A stretch of 64,000 bases of DNA from Candidatus Rhodoferax randersensis (GCA_016718155.1 JADKEH010000014.1:151533-215532); one strand, 5' to 3'; positions 29,209-38,211 are shown, counted from the first letter of the stretch. Notes: generated by a model from the sequence alone, not told the origin. Made by a program: numbers and translations.

Positions 29209-31575
29209 TCAATGAACCAGCATCGGCGCACGCACCGGAGAACGACGCGGAATCAACACATCGATCATGACTGCCAGGGCCGGCAGCATGGTGATCGCCA
29301 TCACCATGTTGACCATGAACATGAAGGTCAGCAGCAAGCCCATGTCGGCCTGGAACTTGAGCGCCGAAAACGACCAGGTGGCCACGCCGATGGACAGGGT
29401 GATGGCGGTAAAGATGGTGGCGTTGCCGGTCTCCAGCAGCGCCTGCTTGAAGGCCGTGGCAATGTCCACCCCTTGCGCCAGATAGAGCTGCAAGCGGTTG
29501 TAGATGTAGAACGCATAGTCCACCCCGATGCCCACCGCCAGCACCATCACCGGCAAGGTGGCCACGGTCAGGCCAATGTCGAGTTCCTTCATGAACCAAT
29601 AGCCCAAGAAGGTGGCCAGCGTCAGCGGCAGGCAACAGGCCACCATGGCGCGCCAGTCGCGGTAAGTCAGCAGCACCAGCGCCACGATGGTGGCGTACAC
29701 GTAGAGCATCATCGGCAGCTCGGTGGTCTCCAGCACTTCATTGGTGGCCGCCTGCACGCCGACGTTGCCGCTGGCCAAGCGCACCTGCACGCCGGGCAGT
29801 GTCTCGCGCTCGCGAAACGCGCGCACCGCCGCCACCACGGTCTTGATGGTGCTGGCCTTGTGGTCGGCCAGAAAGACGTTGACCGGCAGCACCGTGCAAC
29901 CGGTATTGAACAGGCCGGTGCCCTCGGGCACCAAGCCGACCGAATTGGCCAGCGAGCGTTCGTCGCGCGCCAGCGCGGTCCACTTGGGGTGGCCCTCGTT
30001 GGTGCCGGCATAGGCCTGCTTGGCCAACTGGGCGACCGACGCGACCGACAGCACGCCCGGAATGTTGGACATTTGCCAGGCAAACTGGTCCATGTAGGCC
30101 ATCACGTCGTAGCGGTAACAACCGTCCTTGGGCGCCTCAAACACCACCGTGAGCACGTCCAGGCCGAGGTCAAAGCGGCTGACTATTGCCGCGGCGTCGC
30201 GGTTGTAGCGCGAGTCGGCATGTAACTCCGGCGCACCGGGTTTGAGGTGTCCGATGTGGCGGCCCTGGCTCTGCACCACGGCCACCGCAAACAGCGCCAG
30301 ACACAGCAGCGTGCCGATGGCGGCGTTGCGGGTCTCGGCGATGCGCCCCAAAAACCCCATGAGACGAACCCGCAGGCCGCGCAGGCGGTTGGCGCGCGCT
30401 ATGTAGCGGTCGTCAAAGCGGAGGTACGACGCCATCACCGGCAGCATGATGAGGTTGGTGACGATCTTGTAGGCCACGCCGATGGAGGCCGTGATGCCAA
30501 GCTCGCGAATCATCGGAATCGGGATCAGGGTCAAGGTGGCAAAGCCGACAAAGGCAGTCACCAGCGCCATCGAGCCCGGTATCAGCAAGCCACTGAAGCT
30601 GCGCCGCGCCGCGGTTTGGGCGTCGGCCCCGGCGCAGACCTCCTTGGCAATGAAGTTGATCTGCTGCACGCCGTGCGACACGCCAATGGCGAACACCAGA
30701 AACGGCACCAGCACGCCCAGTGGGTCCAGCCCATAACCCAGCAGGCGCAGCGTGCCAAACTGCCACACCACCGACACCAGCGAGCACAGCATCGGCAGGA
30801 AGGTGAGCTTCCAGGAACGCGAGTAGGCGTAGACGGCCGCTGCCGTGAGCACAAAGGCCAGCAGAAAGAACTGCACCACGCTCTTGGCACCCTCGGCGAT
30901 GTCCCCGATCTGCTTGGCGAAGCCGACAATCTGGACCTCGAACTGCGCGTCCTCGTGCTTGGCGCGCAATTCCTGCTCCAGCCGTTGGGCGAAGTCGAGG
31001 TAGTCCAGCCGGGCCTTGGTCTTGGGGTCGAACTCCAGCAAATCAGCCATGATCATGGCGCCGCTGTTGTCGTTGGCCACCAGGCTGCCGATGTAGCCAC
31101 CGGCCACCGCATTGCGGCGAATCCGTTCCACCTTCTCGGGTGTCAACTGATCGGGCGTGATGTCGCCCCCAATCACGTCTTCGGCGCGAAAGCCTTCCTC
31201 GGTTACCTCCAGCACGCGCGTGGTCGGAGTCCACAATGACGAGACGGTACGCCGGTCGATGCCCGGCAGGAACATCACCGCCTGGGTCACGTCGTAGAGC
31301 TTCTTCAGCGCCGGTGCGGTCCAGACCTCGCCCTGGCGCGGGTGCACCACCACGATGATGCGATTGGCGCCGAACACTTCCTCGCGAAACTTGAAGAAGG
31401 TCTGAACATACTCATGGTCTTGCGGCAATTGCTTGTCAAAGCCGGCATCCATCTTGAGCTGCGAGGCGAAGAATGCCATCACCACGGTCAACACCGCAAG
31501 CAGGGCCAAAATGGTGGCACGGTGGCCAAAGAACAGGCGCTCCAGGCGCTCGACAAACTTGACGATCAAGGTCAT
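29209..31575 (-). CDS. RND/MMPL-family inner-membrane transporter
   Basis: 788 residues. Architecture is that of MMPL or HpnN-like RND exporters: one N-terminal helix (ATILALLAVLTVVMAFFA), a large periplasmic loop, five helices with the sterol-sensing-like pattern VPFLVFAIGVSHGVQQINF, a second N-helix-plus-loop unit, and a second set of helices ending VLAVGIGVDYAFYIYNR. The polar residues in those two core helices (GVSHG and GVDYA) are the expected proton path. Partner genes in the cluster (DUF1302, DUF1329, YCF48-like) are those usually found with this subfamily, which is thought to move hydrophobic molecules across the envelope. Gap to the preceding DUF1302 gene is 64 bp. Confidence 0.88.
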   Translation of the reverse strand: MTLIVKFVERLERLFFGHRATILALLAVLTVVMAFFASQLKMDAGFDKQLPQDHEYVQTFFKFREEVFGANRIIVVVHPRQGEVWTAPALKKLYDVTQAVMFLPGIDRRTVSSLWTPTTRVLEVTEEGFRAEDVIGGDITPDQLTPEKVERIRRNAVAGGYIGSLVANDNSGAMIMADLLEFDPKTKARLDYLDFAQRLEQELRAKHEDAQFEVQIVGFAKQIGDIAEGAKSVVQFFLLAFVLTAAAVYAYSRSWKLTFLPMLCSLVSVVWQFGTLRLLGYGLDPLGVLVPFLVFAIGVSHGVQQINFIAKEVCAGADAQTAARRSFSGLLIPGSMALVTAFVGFATLTLIPIPMIRELGITASIGVAYKIVTNLIMLPVMASYLRFDDRYIARANRLRGLRVRLMGFLGRIAETRNAAIGTLLCLALFAVAVVQSQGRHIGHLKPGAPELHADSRYNRDAAAIVSRFDLGLDVLTVVFEAPKDGCYRYDVMAYMDQFAWQMSNIPGVLSVASVAQLAKQAYAGTNEGHPKWTALARDERSLANSVGLVPEGTGLFNTGCTVLPVNVFLADHKASTIKTVVAAVRAFRERETLPGVQVRLASGNVGVQAATNEVLETTELPMMLYVYATIVALVLLTYRDWRAMVACCLPLTLATFLGYWFMKELDIGLTVATLPVMVLAVGIGVDYAFYIYNRLQLYLAQGVDIATAFKQALLETGNATIFTAITLSIGVATWSFSALKFQADMGLLLTFMFMVNMVMAITMLPALAVMIDVLIPRRSPVRAPMLVH

Positions 31576-31639
31576 AAACAGGGCGAAAGAGAGCTGCCGT
31601 CAACGCGCGGCAGCCAGGCCAGCAGCAAGCGTGCTTGGA

Positions 31640-33472
31640 TCAGAATGAACGTGACAGGCTGCCAAAGAACAGGTCGCGGTCGCGCAGCAGGTTGTTACTA
31701 CCACCACCCCAGAACTTGGTAACGCCGAGGTTGGCCTTCCACAGGCTGTCGCGGTCGAAGTTGAGTGACAGCGTGGCCGCCTTGCGGCCTTCCACGAACG
31801 GCAGCGCGTTCGGGGTGGTGCCCTTCACGTCGTGCGCAAAGTCGAGCTGCGGCGTCATGTTCCAGCCGCTGGCCCAGACGTTGGCGTAGGTCAGCCCGGC
31901 CGAGATCACGTAGCCCCACGACAGGCGCGTTGGCAACTCGTAGTTCGGCAGCAGGTAGGGGATGTAGCCGGTTTTGTCGAGGTTGGGGTAGTGGGTCACC
32001 GCGAGTTCGCCCAGCATGAAGCCCTCGGCCGCGCCCAGGCCCGTCATCAGGCGGCCCAAGGGGCTCGATGGCGCCAGCAGGTAAAACCCGGTCAGGTGCG
32101 CCTGCCACTTTTTCTCTTCAACAAAGCCACGTGATACCTTGCCGGGCGACTCGAACACCGAGTGCGGGTTTGGCGGCACGGGCACGGTGGGGTCAATGCC
32201 CACGCTGTCCTTGGGCCGGTAGGAGAGCTCGGCACCCACCGCCACGGGGCCGACGTTGGTGTTCATCGACACCCCGAACACGCTGCGCTTGTCGCCATAG
32301 TCCTCGAAGTACTGCACCCCCAGCAGGTTCGACGGGCTGCCAGCATTGATGAAGCCGACGAAGGGCACCTTGTCGTGGTAGCGAAGGTAGTAGAGGCCAA
32401 ACTCGCTTTGCAGGGCGTCGGATTTGTAGCGCGCGGCCAAACCGAATTGCCCGGAGTCTTTGGGCTTGCGGGTCTCGGCGCGGTAGGCCACCGAGCCCGC
32501 GCCGGCCATGCCAAAGGCCGGGTTGAGTGTGCCGTCGGCCAATTGCGCCTCGTTAAAGCCATGGGCGCCACCCGGATCACCGACCGTGCCAAAGGGCAGA
32601 CCGGCGCCGAGGAAGTAGTTGGCAATCGAGGTCGGAACGTAGGCGCCGCGAGAGCCCTTGCCGATCACGTCGGCGCCAGAAAAGTAGGTGCCCACCGGGT
32701 CAAACTGAAAGCCGTTCCACTTCCACTGGTAGTAGCCCTCCAGACTGACGTTGTCGGACACACCGACGTTGAACGAAGCCATCGGGGCCGGGCGGAATAC
32801 TTCCTTCAACTGCGTGCCGGGCGTGTGGAACTTGCGCAGGTCGATGGCGTTGGTGACGTTGACACCACCATAGATGAAGATGTCCTCGCCCCAACTGATC
32901 ACCTGGTTGCCGATCTTGACCTTGGCCGGGCGGTCGCCAATTTTGAACTCCTTGGCAACCCAGGCATCGAGCCAGGTGAAGTTTTGGACTGCCAGGTCCT
33001 TGGCCTCGTCCGACAGCGGCGTGCGCCGCGTGTCGTCGGCCTTGAAGTCGCGCGACCAGGTGCCGCGCACCAGGCCCGAGAAGCCGCCTGGCGCCTTCAG
33101 GTACAGCTCGTGCGTGCCCTTGAGCGCCAGCGACGCAATGTCGCCCTTCTTGAAGTTGAGGTTGCCGTCGTCGGACTGCAGGTAGTTGAAGTCCGGGTTG
33201 GCGTTGTTGGGGTCACCGCCGGTGGTCAGGCCACCCAGCGTGCCGGTGACCGGGACACAACCGCCGTTGTCGTTGCCGATGATGCGGCAGTCGGTCGCGC
33301 TCAGGCGCTTTTGAAAGCCGACCGAAATCGTGGAGTCGAAACTGCCACTGAGCGTGTCGCTCTCGAACTTGATCGCCATGGCCGAGGGCGCCGCCAGCAA
33401 ACCGATGCCCCCCAGTGCGAAGGCACCGGCCAGGCGACGCTGACGATTGAACTTGGTTTTGCGTGATGTCAT
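31640..33472 (-). CDS. DUF1302 outer-membrane protein
   Basis: 610 residues starting with an ATG at 33472 that gives a good signal peptide (RRLAGAFALGGIGLLAAPSAMA). The body is rich in aromatic beta-strands with the DUF1302 features QVISWGEDIFIYGGVNVTNAIDLR and LKEVFRPAPMASFNVGVSDNVSLEGYYQ-like segments, and a C-terminal Phe (SRSF) as in beta-barrel proteins. The family is believed to form an outer-membrane channel for hydrophobic substrates alongside DUF1329. Here it probably handles entry of the amine or passage of its product. It follows the DUF1329 gene after 31 bp. Confidence 0.85.
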   Translation of the reverse strand: MTSRKTKFNRQRRLAGAFALGGIGLLAAPSAMAIKFESDTLSGSFDSTISVGFQKRLSATDCRIIGNDNGGCVPVTGTLGGLTTGGDPNNANPDFNYLQSDDGNLNFKKGDIASLALKGTHELYLKAPGGFSGLVRGTWSRDFKADDTRRTPLSDEAKDLAVQNFTWLDAWVAKEFKIGDRPAKVKIGNQVISWGEDIFIYGGVNVTNAIDLRKFHTPGTQLKEVFRPAPMASFNVGVSDNVSLEGYYQWKWNGFQFDPVGTYFSGADVIGKGSRGAYVPTSIANYFLGAGLPFGTVGDPGGAHGFNEAQLADGTLNPAFGMAGAGSVAYRAETRKPKDSGQFGLAARYKSDALQSEFGLYYLRYHDKVPFVGFINAGSPSNLLGVQYFEDYGDKRSVFGVSMNTNVGPVAVGAELSYRPKDSVGIDPTVPVPPNPHSVFESPGKVSRGFVEEKKWQAHLTGFYLLAPSSPLGRLMTGLGAAEGFMLGELAVTHYPNLDKTGYIPYLLPNYELPTRLSWGYVISAGLTYANVWASGWNMTPQLDFAHDVKGTTPNALPFVEGRKAATLSLNFDRDSLWKANLGVTKFWGGGSNNLLRDRDLFFGSLSRSF

Positions 33473-33503
33473 GTGCTTGCTCCTGGAGTCGGTGCGACGT
33501 GGC

Positions 33504-34868
33504 CTAGCGCTCGCCGACGCGGCGCAACTCGTCGGGGTTGAATTTGTTCTTGTCGATGCGGCCATCGCGTCCGGCCAGCCAGTCGGTCTCGGGCCGCTCC
33601 TGGGTGGCGTTCTCGGCGATGTAGCGGCCTACATTGAGGTCGTAACCCATGAACTCCTGGCTGACACAGGCCGGAATTTCGGGCGCCACGATGATGCTGG
33701 ACTCTTGCACCCGCCAGACCTTGCCTTGCGCGTCGTAGTTGTCCGCCACCATGATGCCCCAACTGTCTTCATCTAAATAGAACACGCGTTTCGGAAAGAT
33801 GTGACGCATGCCTTCTTGCAAGGTCGCCTCGACCTTCCAGACCCGGTGCACCTCATAGCGCACCAGGTCGCGCTTGACATAGTCGGGGCCATAGACTTCG
33901 TTGTACTTGCGGCTCTTGTCGACCCACTTCCAGCTGTTGTAGGGAATGATCAGTTCCTGCTTGCCGACCAGCTTCCAGTTGTAGCGGTCCATGGCACCGG
34001 CATACATCGGGTACTGGTCCACCGTCTCCAGGTTCTCATAGCCGGGTACCGGGTTGTCGTAGGCAAAGGTGGGCGCGCGGCGCACCCGGCGCTGCCCCGG
34101 AAAATACAACCAGGCGTTGCTGGCGGCATTCATGGACCAATGTGCCAGGATCAGCTCGCCAGTGCGCGCCGCGGGCGCCACCACCCCGTTGAGCAGCTTC
34201 ATCTCGACGCCACCGACTTCGTCCACGCCCTTGTTGTTGCGGTTGTGAAAGGGAATCGTGACCCACTGGTCCTGCATCAGCGGTGTGAACTCCCCGCTCT
34301 TGCTGGAGAACAAGGTGGAGTAGTACTCAATGCGGCCCTCGCCGGTGTAGCGCAGCTTGTGGTTCCACATCGCCTCGGCGCCGCTCTTGGGGATCGGGAA
34401 CACCACCGCCGCGCCAATCGCCTTCTCAAGACCCCAGCCATTGGCGGCGAGTTTGGCGTCCTTGGCATTGACTTTGGAGCGCTCATAGACAAAATCCGGG
34501 AAGCCGCAGCTGCGCCGACTCGGGTACACGTCCATGCGGTAGCCCTTGAGCGTCTTGACCAGCGCCATCTGACCTTCGGACAGCTTGTCCTTGTACTTGT
34601 CAACGTTGGAGGCGTCAATGGCGTACAGCGGCTTGTCGTCCTTGAACGGGTCGATGCGTTTCTGCCCGGGCTTCCAGCCTGACGGCGCGGTGGTTATGCC
34701 GCCGCTCCACTCAGGGATAGAGCCGTCCTTGTTGGCGGCGCGCTCGGCGCCGACCGGTGTCAATTCCTTGCCGAGCCGGGCAATCTCCTGATCGCTTGCG
34801 CCGGCCCACGCCATCGCGCTGACGCCGAGAAGACAGGAAGCAAGGGCAGTTCTTGTTTGCGGGTTCAT
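33504..34868 (-). CDS. DUF1329 envelope protein
   Basis: 454 residues, signal peptide MNPQTRTALASCLLGVSAMAWA. The family hallmark start of the mature protein is present (EIARLGKELTPVGAERAANKDGSIPEWSGG), followed later by WLYFPGQRRVRRAPTFAYDNPV and YDAQGKVWRVQ. DUF1329 proteins have a LolB-like fold and accompany DUF1302 proteins, possibly as an outer-membrane lipid- or substrate-handling pair. The gap from the preceding cytochrome gene is 66 bp, the largest in this gene train, so an internal promoter is possible, though I see no clear one. Confidence 0.85.
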   Translation of the reverse strand: MNPQTRTALASCLLGVSAMAWAGASDQEIARLGKELTPVGAERAANKDGSIPEWSGGITTAPSGWKPGQKRIDPFKDDKPLYAIDASNVDKYKDKLSEGQMALVKTLKGYRMDVYPSRRSCGFPDFVYERSKVNAKDAKLAANGWGLEKAIGAAVVFPIPKSGAEAMWNHKLRYTGEGRIEYYSTLFSSKSGEFTPLMQDQWVTIPFHNRNNKGVDEVGGVEMKLLNGVVAPAARTGELILAHWSMNAASNAWLYFPGQRRVRRAPTFAYDNPVPGYENLETVDQYPMYAGAMDRYNWKLVGKQELIIPYNSWKWVDKSRKYNEVYGPDYVKRDLVRYEVHRVWKVEATLQEGMRHIFPKRVFYLDEDSWGIMVADNYDAQGKVWRVQESSIIVAPEIPACVSQEFMGYDLNVGRYIAENATQERPETDWLAGRDGRIDKNKFNPDELRRVGER

Positions 34869-34934
34869 CCGGGATTCCTTTTCATGTGAAAACGATCAAC
34901 AGTTGCGGCAATCGCTGATAGGGGGCTGCCAGCG

Positions 34935-35369
34935 CTAACGCTCGCGCAAGCGGCGCACCGCCGCCGGGGACATCGGCTGGCGGCGCGCCGCCAACACATC
35001 GTCGGGTTTGACCAGCAGCTCAGCCGATGCGCCGTTGAGTTCACCCATGACGTAGGCCAGCACGGCCACGATCTCCTCGTCGGCCAGCGCGGTAAAACCA
35101 GGCATGGCGTCGTTGAATTTCTCGCCGCCGGAGGTGATCGGCCCCATCATTCCGCTCACCACCAATTGGGCCAGGTAGCGCCGACCAGTCTCGGTCTTGG
35201 CGCGCTCACCCAGCGTGCCGGCCAGCTTGGGCGCGAAGCCGGGTGCGCCCTCGCCTTTGGGCTGATGGCAGACGGCGCAGTTCTGGTTGAATACCGTGGC
35301 GCCACGTTCCTGCGCCGTGGCCGCCACCGACGCCAGCAGCCACACAATGGCGCACAGCACACGCTTCAT
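34935..35369 (-). CDS. Periplasmic monohaem cytochrome c, probable amine dehydrogenase partner
   Basis: 144 residues, signal peptide MKRVLCAIVWLLASVAATAQ, haem motif CAVCH at residues 31-35, and a typical distal-ligand segment FNDAMPGFTALADEEIVAVLAYV. This is a class I c-type cytochrome. It follows the amine dehydrogenase light-chain gene with an ATGA overlap (35366-35369), the same position as the monohaem cytochrome gene after aauA in the known Alcaligenes faecalis aau cluster. It probably takes electrons from the TTQ enzyme, directly or through a blue copper protein encoded elsewhere. Confidence 0.87.
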   Translation of the reverse strand: MKRVLCAIVWLLASVAATAQERGATVFNQNCAVCHQPKGEGAPGFAPKLAGTLGERAKTETGRRYLAQLVVSGMMGPITSGGEKFNDAMPGFTALADEEIVAVLAYVMGELNGASAELLVKPDDVLAARRQPMSPAAVRRLRER

Positions 35370-35893
35370 GACGCCTTCTCCGCCTCGCCCACCAGCACGG
35401 CGGTGGTGCAATGGAACATGGTGCTGGTATTGGCCATGCACCAGTTGATGTCGTTATGCAGCCCCATGCGGTAGGCGGGGCGCTCACCGAGGTTGAAGTT
35501 GCACAGGCAGCGGCCACAGGCATTCTTGCCACAACAATCGTTGTAGCTGATAAGGTAGTCCTTGCCGTCCTTGGGGTTGCGGCAGGTTCCAATCCAGGCC
35601 ACTTTGGACGCCTCGGTACCGGGGGGACAGGATGAGACCGAGCCGCCACAGCAGGAACACAGGAAACCGTCGAGTGCGCAGTAGCGCCAGTACTCGCATT
35701 GGCCGTCATCCGCCTCTTTCTTCTTGCCGGGCGGCGCATCGGCGGCACGCGCCACGCGGTCAAACGGCAACACCGGCAGGGTCAGGGCGGCACCGACCAG
35801 CAAGCGACCAATGCCCACCAGCGAGCTGCGCCGCGACACCTGTTGCGCCGCGCGGCGGCTGGTGCGTTCAAAGAAGGCGTCAAACCACTTCAT
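35366..35893 (-). CDS. aauA: Amine dehydrogenase light chain (TTQ subunit)
   Basis: The catalytic subunit that holds tryptophan tryptophylquinone. A Tat-like leader (SRRSSLVGIGRLLVG, about 50 residues) precedes a Cys-rich mature protein. The two cofactor tryptophans are Trp100 (KVAWIGTC) and Trp151 (INWCMA), 51 apart exactly as in methylamine and aromatic amine dehydrogenases. The two active-site aspartates are at the matching offsets: Asp75 (CALDGF) and Asp119 (YNDCC). The mature part has 14 cysteines, including CSCCGG and NACGRC. The extra cysteines compared with methylamine dehydrogenase suggest the aromatic amine type, but I cannot settle that by eye. The gene overlaps its neighbours by 4 bp on both sides. 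Confidence 0.9.
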   Translation of the reverse strand: MKWFDAFFERTSRRAAQQVSRRSSLVGIGRLLVGAALTLPVLPFDRVARAADAPPGKKKEADDGQCEYWRYCALDGFLCSCCGGSVSSCPPGTEASKVAWIGTCRNPKDGKDYLISYNDCCGKNACGRCLCNFNLGERPAYRMGLHNDINWCMANTSTMFHCTTAVLVGEAEKAS

Positions 35894-36498
35894 GGCTGCA
35901 CGCCCTGACTGGCTTGGCCGTCCAGAAACGCTTGCACCGATGCGACGTTAAGCTCCTTGGCGGTGAACAGGCTCTCAAGCTGCTCGCGCGAGTTGACCAG
36001 GCCTTTGGCGCGCACCCGGCCGCTCTCATCAAGCAACACCGCGTAGGGCAGTTTGCCAATTCGAAACGCCATGCCAAGCTCGGTTGACAGCAGGTAGGGA
36101 TAGGCCTCAAGCCCCACGCGCTTGGCAAAAGCCTGGTGCTCGGGGGCGTCGCCATCGCTGGCAAAGACCAGACGCAGCCAACTCGACTCGGCGCCGGCAA
36201 TCGATTTGAGAATCGGCAGCAGCTTCTTGCAGACGGGACAAGTCGGCGATAGAAAAAACAACAACTGGCTGTGCTGCGCCCCCGCGCCAATCGACACGGA
36301 GCCGCCGTGCAGCGAGGGCACGTCCAGCCGTGGCGCCGCCTCGCCAACCTTGGGCCCGGTGTCGATCATCAAGGCCCCCATCGGCGCCACCCGCTCGTAC
36401 AGAATGCCGATTTGGCGCGCCAGCGCGAACACTGCCACCAGCAGCGCCAGCACCACCGCCCACAACAAGAGATTGGAAACAACGAGAGCATCGGTCAT
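35890..36498 (-). CDS. aauD: Amine dehydrogenase accessory protein MauD/AauD, thioredoxin-like
   Basis: 202 residues. One N-terminal membrane anchor (VVSNLLLWAVVLALLVAVFALA) followed by a periplasmic thioredoxin fold with the redox motif CPVC in LFFLSPTCPVCKKLLP near residue 102. MauD is required to form the many disulphides of the light chain. The start ATG at 36498 overlaps the mauE-type gene stop in an ATGA, and the stop overlaps the light-chain start (35890-35893). Order and overlap reproduce aauBEDA. Confidence 0.88.
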   Translation of the reverse strand: MTDALVVSNLLLWAVVLALLVAVFALARQIGILYERVAPMGALMIDTGPKVGEAAPRLDVPSLHGGSVSIGAGAQHSQLLFFLSPTCPVCKKLLPILKSIAGAESSWLRLVFASDGDAPEHQAFAKRVGLEAYPYLLSTELGMAFRIGKLPYAVLLDESGRVRAKGLVNSREQLESLFTAKELNVASVQAFLDGQASQGVQP

Positions 36499-37052
36499 TG
36501 GATTGAGCCTTTCAGTTTCTGCAGACGTGGCTGGTTGGCCAGCAACTGGTTGGCCGCCGCATACAGCCCGTACAGCGCCAGCGCACCGGCCAGCACGGTG
36601 ACTTGGTCGAGCCACACCAGTGCACGCGGCGTGGCAGCGGCGCCCGCCACCACGGCCAGCAGCCCCAGGCCTGTGTTGCGCCACACCAGACCCCACGACA
36701 AGTGCTGGCTGCCCTCGGGGCCGCCGCAACCGCAATCAATGGCGCGACGACCGCGCAGCAGGTTCACCACCACCGCCAGGGTCACCACGCCAAGCACCAA
36801 AGCGGCCAGCAAGGCGCCACCGGGTCGGGTGCTCAGTGGCAGCAGCAACACCGCGGCGGCCAGCTCGGCCGCCACCAGACTCCAGGCCGCTGCGGCCGAC
36901 AACGACTGGGGCAGCAAGCGGTACTGCTCGATGGCGGCGGCAAACATCGCCATGTCCTGCAGCTTTTGCCCGGCACCAATCAGGAAGATGATGGCCAGCA
37001 CCGCCGCGCACAGGTGCGCCAGGGTGGGATCGAGCGCGAAAGCGGGCGCCAT
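36495..37052 (-). CDS. aauE: Amine dehydrogenase accessory membrane protein MauE/AauE
   Basis: 185 residues with four to five membrane helices (for example LAHLCAAVLAIIFLIGAGQKL and WSLVAAELAAAVLLLPL). The family hallmark is the cytoplasm-near motif AIDCGCGG in the middle, a Cys pair resembling those of DoxX and vitamin-K-epoxide-reductase-like proteins. MauE works with MauD in light-chain maturation, probably as its membrane redox partner. The ATG at 37052 follows the heavy-chain stop after a single base. Confidence 0.86.
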   Translation of the reverse strand: MAPAFALDPTLAHLCAAVLAIIFLIGAGQKLQDMAMFAAAIEQYRLLPQSLSAAAAWSLVAAELAAAVLLLPLSTRPGGALLAALVLGVVTLAVVVNLLRGRRAIDCGCGGPEGSQHLSWGLVWRNTGLGLLAVVAGAAATPRALVWLDQVTVLAGALALYGLYAAANQLLANQPRLQKLKGSIQ

Positions 37053-37053
37053 G

Positions 37054-38211
37054 TCAGTGCAGCTCCAGCATGGTCGCCGACTCGCCAATCTGCTCCATGC
37101 GGCCGAGCAAACGCGGTTTGGCTGCAACATCGAACACCGCCAAACCCATCTTCACGCCGTCAATCGCAAACAACTTGGGTGCATCGGTCTGGCTGACGGT
37201 CATGGCAATCGCGTTCTGGCCGGGCATGCGGGCGATGCGCTTCTTCTGGCCGAGGTCAAACACCCAGATCTCTTTGGCCGGGTCTTTGTGGCTGCCTTCC
37301 TTGCCACCGGCATGCATGCCCACAAACAGACGGCCGCTCTTGCGGTGAATCGCCAGCAACTGGTAGCCGCTGGGGCGCCAGGCTTTGCGCCGGTCGTTGC
37401 CCGCCACAAGTGACCAGGGTGCCTCCAGGCGTGGCGTGTCGCCCGAAAGGTCCGCCGTATGCAGGCGCCCCTGGTACGAGACAAAGAAGTGCCGCTCGCC
37501 AATGTGGTCGCCTTGCACAAACACCGGGTCTTCGTCCGGATCAAAGAAGCGCTCGCTGCGGCTGCGCGACTTGAGACTGCCGTTGTCGTTGAGCACAACC
37601 GTCTGCAGGGTGCCGTCGCCACACAGGGTCGAGAACTTGTTGCCCACAGTTGGCGAGGCAATGATGATCCAGCAGCCTGGGTTGGGAATCTCGAAGGCGA
37701 ACTTCTTGGCTTTGAGATCGACCACCGTCACCGACGCGGCCGGCGTGGCGTTCTGCACGAACAGCCAGCGACCGTCTGACGAGGGCCGGATCAGACCCCT
37801 GTAGGGCAGCGCCTGGGCATGGCGCGGCGGAATCGCGATCTCGCCTTTATGTTCCAGGGTCAGCGGATCATGGATGTCGACCACCTCGGCACGTTCGCCG
37901 CGCGACAAGCGCGAGTAGTAGGTGGTGGCCACATACAACTCCTGGCGATCCACCGACAGCGTGGCGTTGCCCGCGTAGCCGGTGGAGACCACCCCGAGGT
38001 ACTTGAGCGCATCACCGTCGATCACGTGCAGGCGACCGTCCACGATGTGGTTGATGGCCACATCGGAGACGTAGATGCGGTGCGGCGTGGGCGCCGGCAG
38101 CTTTGCCACCGACAGGGTCTCGAACGCCTGCTCGGCCAGCACCGGGGCGCCAGTGCACGCACCCGACACCAGAGCCCCAACGACCATCCAACGCGACCAG
38201 TTCACCCGCAT
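37054..38211 (-). CDS. aauB: Amine dehydrogenase heavy chain
   Basis: 385 residues with a signal peptide (MRVNWSRWMVVGALVSGACTGAPVLA) and a seven-bladed beta-propeller of the methylamine/aromatic amine dehydrogenase heavy-chain family: PHRIYVSDVAINHIVDGRLHVID in the first blade, LYVATTYYSRLSRGERAEVVDIHD, and FFVSYQGRLHTADLSGD later. It forms the A2B2 periplasmic enzyme with the TTQ light chain. The sequence AAGGAG lies directly before the ATG at 38211 and six bases before a GTG at 38205, so the GTG could be the real start; an ATG at 38229 also exists. First gene of the long transcript, with a divergent AraC regulator upstream. Confidence 0.88.
   Translation of the reverse strand: MRVNWSRWMVVGALVSGACTGAPVLAEQAFETLSVAKLPAPTPHRIYVSDVAINHIVDGRLHVIDGDALKYLGVVSTGYAGNATLSVDRQELYVATTYYSRLSRGERAEVVDIHDPLTLEHKGEIAIPPRHAQALPYRGLIRPSSDGRWLFVQNATPAASVTVVDLKAKKFAFEIPNPGCWIIIASPTVGNKFSTLCGDGTLQTVVLNDNGSLKSRSRSERFFDPDEDPVFVQGDHIGERHFFVSYQGRLHTADLSGDTPRLEAPWSLVAGNDRRKAWRPSGYQLLAIHRKSGRLFVGMHAGGKEGSHKDPAKEIWVFDLGQKKRIARMPGQNAIAMTVSQTDAPKLFAIDGVKMGLAVFDVAAKPRLLGRMEQIGESATMLELH

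Noticed and set aside
35366..38211. Methylamine dehydrogenase mauBEDA
   Set aside because: Possible, but mauF, mauG, mauJ-N and amicyanin genes are missing and the cysteine pattern and cluster order fit the aromatic amine type better. Symbols were set to aau with this caveat.
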